Positions 15,554 to 17,270 of a stretch of DNA of 17,270 bases are shown one piece after another (positions within the stretch are counted from its first letter, which is position 1; each line of letters starts with the position of its first letter). The stretch is taken from the NCBI GenBank assembly GCA_031555145.1, contig JAVBUR010000125.1, positions 1 to 17,270 of the forward strand. The letters are read 5' to 3'. This DNA is from JAJDIA01 sp031555145 (lineage in GTDB: Bacteria; Bacteroidota; Bacteroidia; Bacteroidales; Tannerellaceae). Under the pieces are notes generated by a model. It searched no databases. It was not told the DNA's origin and saw only the letters and a program-made list of their open reading frames with translations. The translations under genes and the position numbers were made by a program.

Positions 15554-15644
15554 CCTCTTCGGGTACAAATATAGTGGTTGTTTTAGAAATGACACCTTTT
15601 CGGGTACTTTTTCAGTGAGTGGCGAAAGAAAATACCCGAAGGGG
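15554..15644. repeat. Three copies of a 12-bp TACCCGAARRGG motif
   Basis: Two copies lie on the minus strand (TACCCGAAGAGG, 15565-15554; TACCCGAAAAGG, 15606-15595) and one on the plus strand (TACCCGAAGGGG, 15633-15644). Copy starts are about 41 and 38 bp apart, near whole numbers of helical turns. Copies two and three form an inverted repeat across 26 nt. They sit between the -7 element of the 40-codon frame and the higBA promoter. They could be operator sites or traces of a mobile element; no protein can be assigned. Confidence 0.5.
15566..15573 (-). promoter_or_regulatory. -7 promoter element for the 40-codon frame
   Basis: The minus strand reads TATATTTG. Predicted start near 15561, 16 nt before the ATG at 15545. 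It lies directly next to the first copy of the TACCCGAA-type repeat, so a protein bound there could control it. Confidence 0.45.
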
Positions 15645-15713
15645 CGTTGAATTCGCCGCGTCATTAGGGTTTCTCATTAAAAATGCATAATAAAATTCCA
15701 TATTATAGAACTA

Positions 15714-15747
15714 TATTTTGCAAAATAGAATAATGTTGCTAATTTTG
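15714..15747 (+). promoter_or_regulatory. higBA promoter with a palindromic candidate operator
   Basis: TTTG (15717-15720), a 19-nt spacer and TAATTTTG (15740-15747) fit the Bacteroidetes promoter consensus. A perfect 14-bp palindrome TATTTTGCAAAATA (15714-15727) is centred on the -33 element. HigA-type antitoxins usually repress their own operon by binding such palindromes, so this is the natural operator candidate. Predicted transcript start near 15752. Confidence 0.72.
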
Positions 15748-15764
15748 TGACTAATCATATAGCT

Positions 15765-16058
15765 ATGCACATCGTAACCAAAAGAACAATCTCGACCTTT
15801 TCCACAAAACACGCTGAAGCAAAGACAGCTTTAGAAGAATGGTACACCAAAACAAAAAAGGCAGACTGGAAAACATTCGAAGATATAAAAATGACATTTA
15901 ACAGTGTGGATAGTGCTGGAAATGACAGGTATGTCTTTAATATAAAGGGGAATAAATACCGGCTTGTCGGGCTTATCTTCTTCCATATTAAGATAGTTTA
16001 CATTAGGTTCATAGGAACTCATGCGGAATATGATGAAACAGACTGTAAAAACATTTGA
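15765..16058 (+). CDS. higB: HigB-family type II toxin (mRNA interferase)
   Basis: A 97-residue protein with the HigB_toxin pattern: helical N-terminus with EEWYTKTKKADWKTFEDIK (24-42), then a beta-sheet with YVFNIKGNKYRLVGLI (56-71), VYIRFIGTHAEYD (78-90). Toxins of this family have the RelE fold and cleave mRNA on the ribosome. The visible Asn/Arg/His residues (N59, R66, R81, H86) are in the expected places, but I cannot tell which are catalytic here. ATG at 15765 is chosen over an in-frame GTG at 15747, because that GTG is part of the -7 element, upstream of the predicted transcript start. The antitoxin gene follows after 2 nt. The pair is A+T-richer than its neighbours, as is common for transferred toxin-antitoxin loci. 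Confidence 0.88.
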   Translation: MHIVTKRTISTFSTKHAEAKTALEEWYTKTKKADWKTFEDIKMTFNSVDSAGNDRYVFNIKGNKYRLVGLIFFHIKIVYIRFIGTHAEYDETDCKNI

Positions 16059-16060
16059 GT

Positions 16061-16426
16061 ATGGCACATATTATGAACGAAAACGAATATAATGTAGTTT
16101 TGGAGCGAATCGAAGAACTCCTGCTTGTTGTGAACAACGACACACCCGTAGAGGATAAGTCTCTGGTTGAGTTAGAGCTCCTCTCTATACTGGTGGAAGA
16201 GTATGAAGAAGAGCATTATCCCGTTGCCGCCCCTTCTTTGGTAGATGTGATCAAACTGCGCATGTACGAAATGCACCTCACACAAAAAAAACTATCGGAT
16301 ATGTTAGGCATCAGCCCTTCACGGGTTAGTGAAATATTAACCGGTAAAAGCGAACCCACCTTACAGGTCGCCCGGAATATCAGCAAAAACCTGAATATTG
16401 ATGCTGGCATAGTGTTAGGCGTATAA
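16061..16426 (+). CDS. higA: HigA-family antitoxin, HTH-XRE regulator
   Basis: A 121-residue protein. The acidic helical N-terminal part (about 5-55, with VEELLLVV-like and EEYEEEHYP stretches) is typical of the Bacteroidetes HigA group. The C-terminal part (about 60-115) is a Cro/C1-type helix-turn-helix: LTQKKLSDMLGISPSRVSEI (73-92), with recognition helix at SPSRVSEIL, then GKSEPTLQVARNISKNL. It would neutralise HigB and repress the operon, probably at the palindrome 15714-15727. The toxin-first order is the usual higBA arrangement. The start at 16061 lies 2 nt after the higB stop, indicating translational coupling; an alternative ATG is at 16073. An in-frame TTG at 16055 would overlap higB. 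Confidence 0.9.
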   Translation: MAHIMNENEYNVVLERIEELLLVVNNDTPVEDKSLVELELLSILVEEYEEEHYPVAAPSLVDVIKLRMYEMHLTQKKLSDMLGISPSRVSEILTGKSEPTLQVARNISKNLNIDAGIVLGV

Positions 16427-16513
16427 TAATTGTGACCGATCTGCCATCATTCTATAATCTGAAACGAGCGTGCAGTCTCGGTTGCAGTTGCTCCCTTTAT
16501 ACTTGCAATTAAG
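16427..16513. other. Short spacer after higA
   Basis: No reading frame and no strong hairpin with a T tract; only a weak CGAG/CTCG stem near 16465-16480. The higBA terminator is not obvious. Together with the doubtful 63-codon frame, this makes a stretch of about 300 bases without a secure gene. Confidence 0.45.
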
Positions 16514-16705
16514 GTGATATATCGCACAAAAATTATAGTAGTAGAGCCTTCTGCTGATACAATATACAGTTATTCGTCTGATCACACGATGAGGCCGTTT
16601 ATCGTGAGAGCCCCGTCTGTCCAAACCATGACTCCGGAAGTGTTCCTGTACCCGGGTGTTATTACCGATCATTACTGTTTTTTGCAGGCAATAAAAAAAG
16701 AATAA
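16514..16705 (+). CDS. Possible 63-residue orphan reading frame
   Basis: Starts with GTG at 16514 (product begins with YRTKIIVVEPSADT after the first residues) and ends TAA at 16703-16705 (tail HYCFLQAIKKE). The opening TKIIVVEPSA resembles the first beta-strand of a response-regulator receiver or a LuxR-type regulator, but no acidic pocket or helix-turn-helix follows. If genuine it may be a degraded regulator fragment. A weak TATACTTG lies 8 nt before the GTG. Its last codons overlap the terminator stem of rnc on the other strand. I am not sure it is coding. Confidence 0.28.
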   Translation: MIYRTKIIVVEPSADTIYSYSSDHTMRPFIVRAPSVQTMTPEVFLYPGVITDHYCFLQAIKKE

Positions 16706-16737
16706 GGAGGAAAAAGGAGACATTCCGGACCTTATTC
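16693..16737 (-). terminator. Intrinsic terminator of rnc
   Basis: On the minus strand, GAATAAGG (16737-16730) pairs with CCTTATTC (16707-16700) across a 22-nt loop and is followed directly by seven Ts (16699-16693) and then ATTG. The stem lies about 65 nt after the rnc stop and includes the second in-frame TAA of the rnc frame. Confidence 0.72.
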
Positions 16738-16803
16738 ATCCACCGCCTGCGCTGTTTCGTCGGGGAGTTCTTCGAAGCCTTTGTCGGTGGGTTGATCGCC
16801 GTG
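16732..16803 (-). other. In-frame extension of rnc after its stop codon
   Basis: Directly after the rnc TAA the same frame reads 23 codons, beginning HGDQPTDKGFEELP and ending DETAQAVDE, then a second TAA inside the terminator stem. The acidic, Pro/Glu/Asp-rich composition looks like a real disordered protein tail. Either the first stop is a recent nonsense change (CAA to TAA is the simplest), or this is chance or readthrough. Confidence 0.4.
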
Positions 16804-17270
16804 TTATTTTTCTTTAAGGGCGGTGATAAGGGCTTGGAATTCGCGGTCGGTGCGGAGTTTCTTGACGGCCATCTTGGCGGCTGACTGTTGGGATTCCTTT
16901 TTGGAGTAGCCAATGCCGATTCCGATCTGCATATCTGCCAGGGTGACGGCGGTTTGGAAGACGGGGTTGCCTTCGGGGTCGGTGAACGACTCGATCAGGT
17001 CGAACGAGATGGCCAATTTGTTCTTCTGGCTCCATTCGATCAGACTGGATTTGAAATTGACTTCCTTGCGGGCAAGGGCGTCGATATCGATGTGTTTTTT
17101 GATGATCACATCACAGATGAAACGGCGGCAACATGCGTAACCCTGATCGAGGTAGATGGCGCCGATCAACGCCTCCAGAGCATGACCGGCCATATGGCTG
17201 TTGTGCGTGTTCGAACGGGTAGAGGAGACGACCATCTTGTCGATGCCCAACTCTACGGCGACACGGTTCA
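16804..17270 (-). CDS. rnc: Ribonuclease III, C-terminal part
   Basis: 155 codons of a gene whose 5' end lies beyond the right edge of the window. The first visible part holds the end of the RNase III catalytic domain: HNSHMAGHALEALIGAIYLD, where the Glu of ALEALIGAIYLDQGY is the conserved catalytic, metal-binding Glu of the signature helix. After a helical linker comes a double-stranded RNA-binding domain (NFKSSLIEWSQKNKLAISF ... VTLADMQIGIGIGYSKKESQ, then QQSAAKMAVKKL). RNase III cleaves double-stranded RNA, maturing rRNA precursors and regulatory RNAs in the cytoplasm. The frame ends with KEK and TAA at 16806-16804. It continues open for 23 more codons after that stop, described separately. 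Confidence 0.93.
   Translation of the reverse strand, partial: NRVAVELGIDKMVVSSTRSNTHNSHMAGHALEALIGAIYLDQGYACCRRFICDVIIKKHIDIDALARKEVNFKSSLIEWSQKNKLAISFDLIESFTDPEGNPVFQTAVTLADMQIGIGIGYSKKESQQSAAKMAVKKLRTDREFQALITALKEK

Noticed and set aside
15747..15764. GTG start giving HigB six extra residues
   Set aside because: The G of this GTG is the last base of the TAATTTTG -7 element, so it would precede the transcript start.
16662..16913. 83-codon minus-strand frame overlapping the end of rnc
   Set aside because: Out of frame with rnc, low-complexity Pro/Lys/Ser translation; a shadow of the rnc 3' region and its terminator.
1..17270. CRISPR array, tRNA, rRNA, insertion sequence or phage genes
   Set aside because: No regularly spaced repeats, no cloverleaf or rRNA sequence, no transposase or integrase reading frame was recognised anywhere in the window.

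Overview
The window looks like chromosomal DNA from a gut Bacteroidales, probably a Parabacteroides-type species. Three things point there: the gene families (a bacterial Tricorn homologue, a DUF5686/CarboxypepD_reg outer-membrane protein, a DUF418 membrane protein, Bacteroidales-style HflX and CarB), the absence of clear Shine-Dalgarno sequences, and the repeated occurrence upstream of genes of the Bacteroidetes primary-sigma -7 element TAnnTTTG. The species call is inference; there is no rRNA or other marker here.

Layout: 1-175 is the C-terminus of a HlyD-type secretion adaptor, closed by a hairpin terminator. 228-3470 (-) is a secreted Tricorn-like S41 protease. It diverges from a small secreted protein of unknown function (3569-4381, +), which converges on the ribosome-associated GTPase gene hflX (4388-5605, -). 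HflX diverges from a 603-residue secreted protein with a C-terminal domain resembling a T9SS sorting domain (5675-7486, +), followed by a 70-residue two-helix membrane protein (7544-7756, +). That gene converges on a DUF5686 outer-membrane protein (7779-10424, -). After a gene-free stretch with a strong hairpin comes carB (10737-13952, -), then a DUF418 membrane protein (14206-15405, -). From 15423 to about 16690 lies a visibly A+T-richer insert-like region with a 40-codon reading frame, a higBA toxin-antitoxin pair and a 63-codon orphan frame. The window ends inside rnc (RNase III, -).

The most interesting element is the roughly 200-nt leader of carB (13953-14156, -). It has the best promoter match in the window (TTTG, 20 nt, TACCTTTG). 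It also has a possible 34-codon leader peptide ending in a run rich in U and Phe codons, whose stop codon directly abuts a canonical intrinsic terminator (9-bp stem plus T8) placed before carB. This arrangement parallels the UTP-sensing pyrBI attenuator of enterics. A 13-bp long-range helix in the same leader offers a competing structured-RNA explanation.

Other points worth a second look are a 23-codon in-frame tail after the rnc stop codon, a 14-bp palindrome centred on the -33 element of the higBA promoter, three copies of a TACCCGAA-type motif upstream of the DUF418 gene, and promoters placed so close to hflX and the DUF418 gene that their mRNAs may be leaderless or nearly so. Most genes are monocistronic and encode envelope or housekeeping functions; only higBA is clearly an operon.
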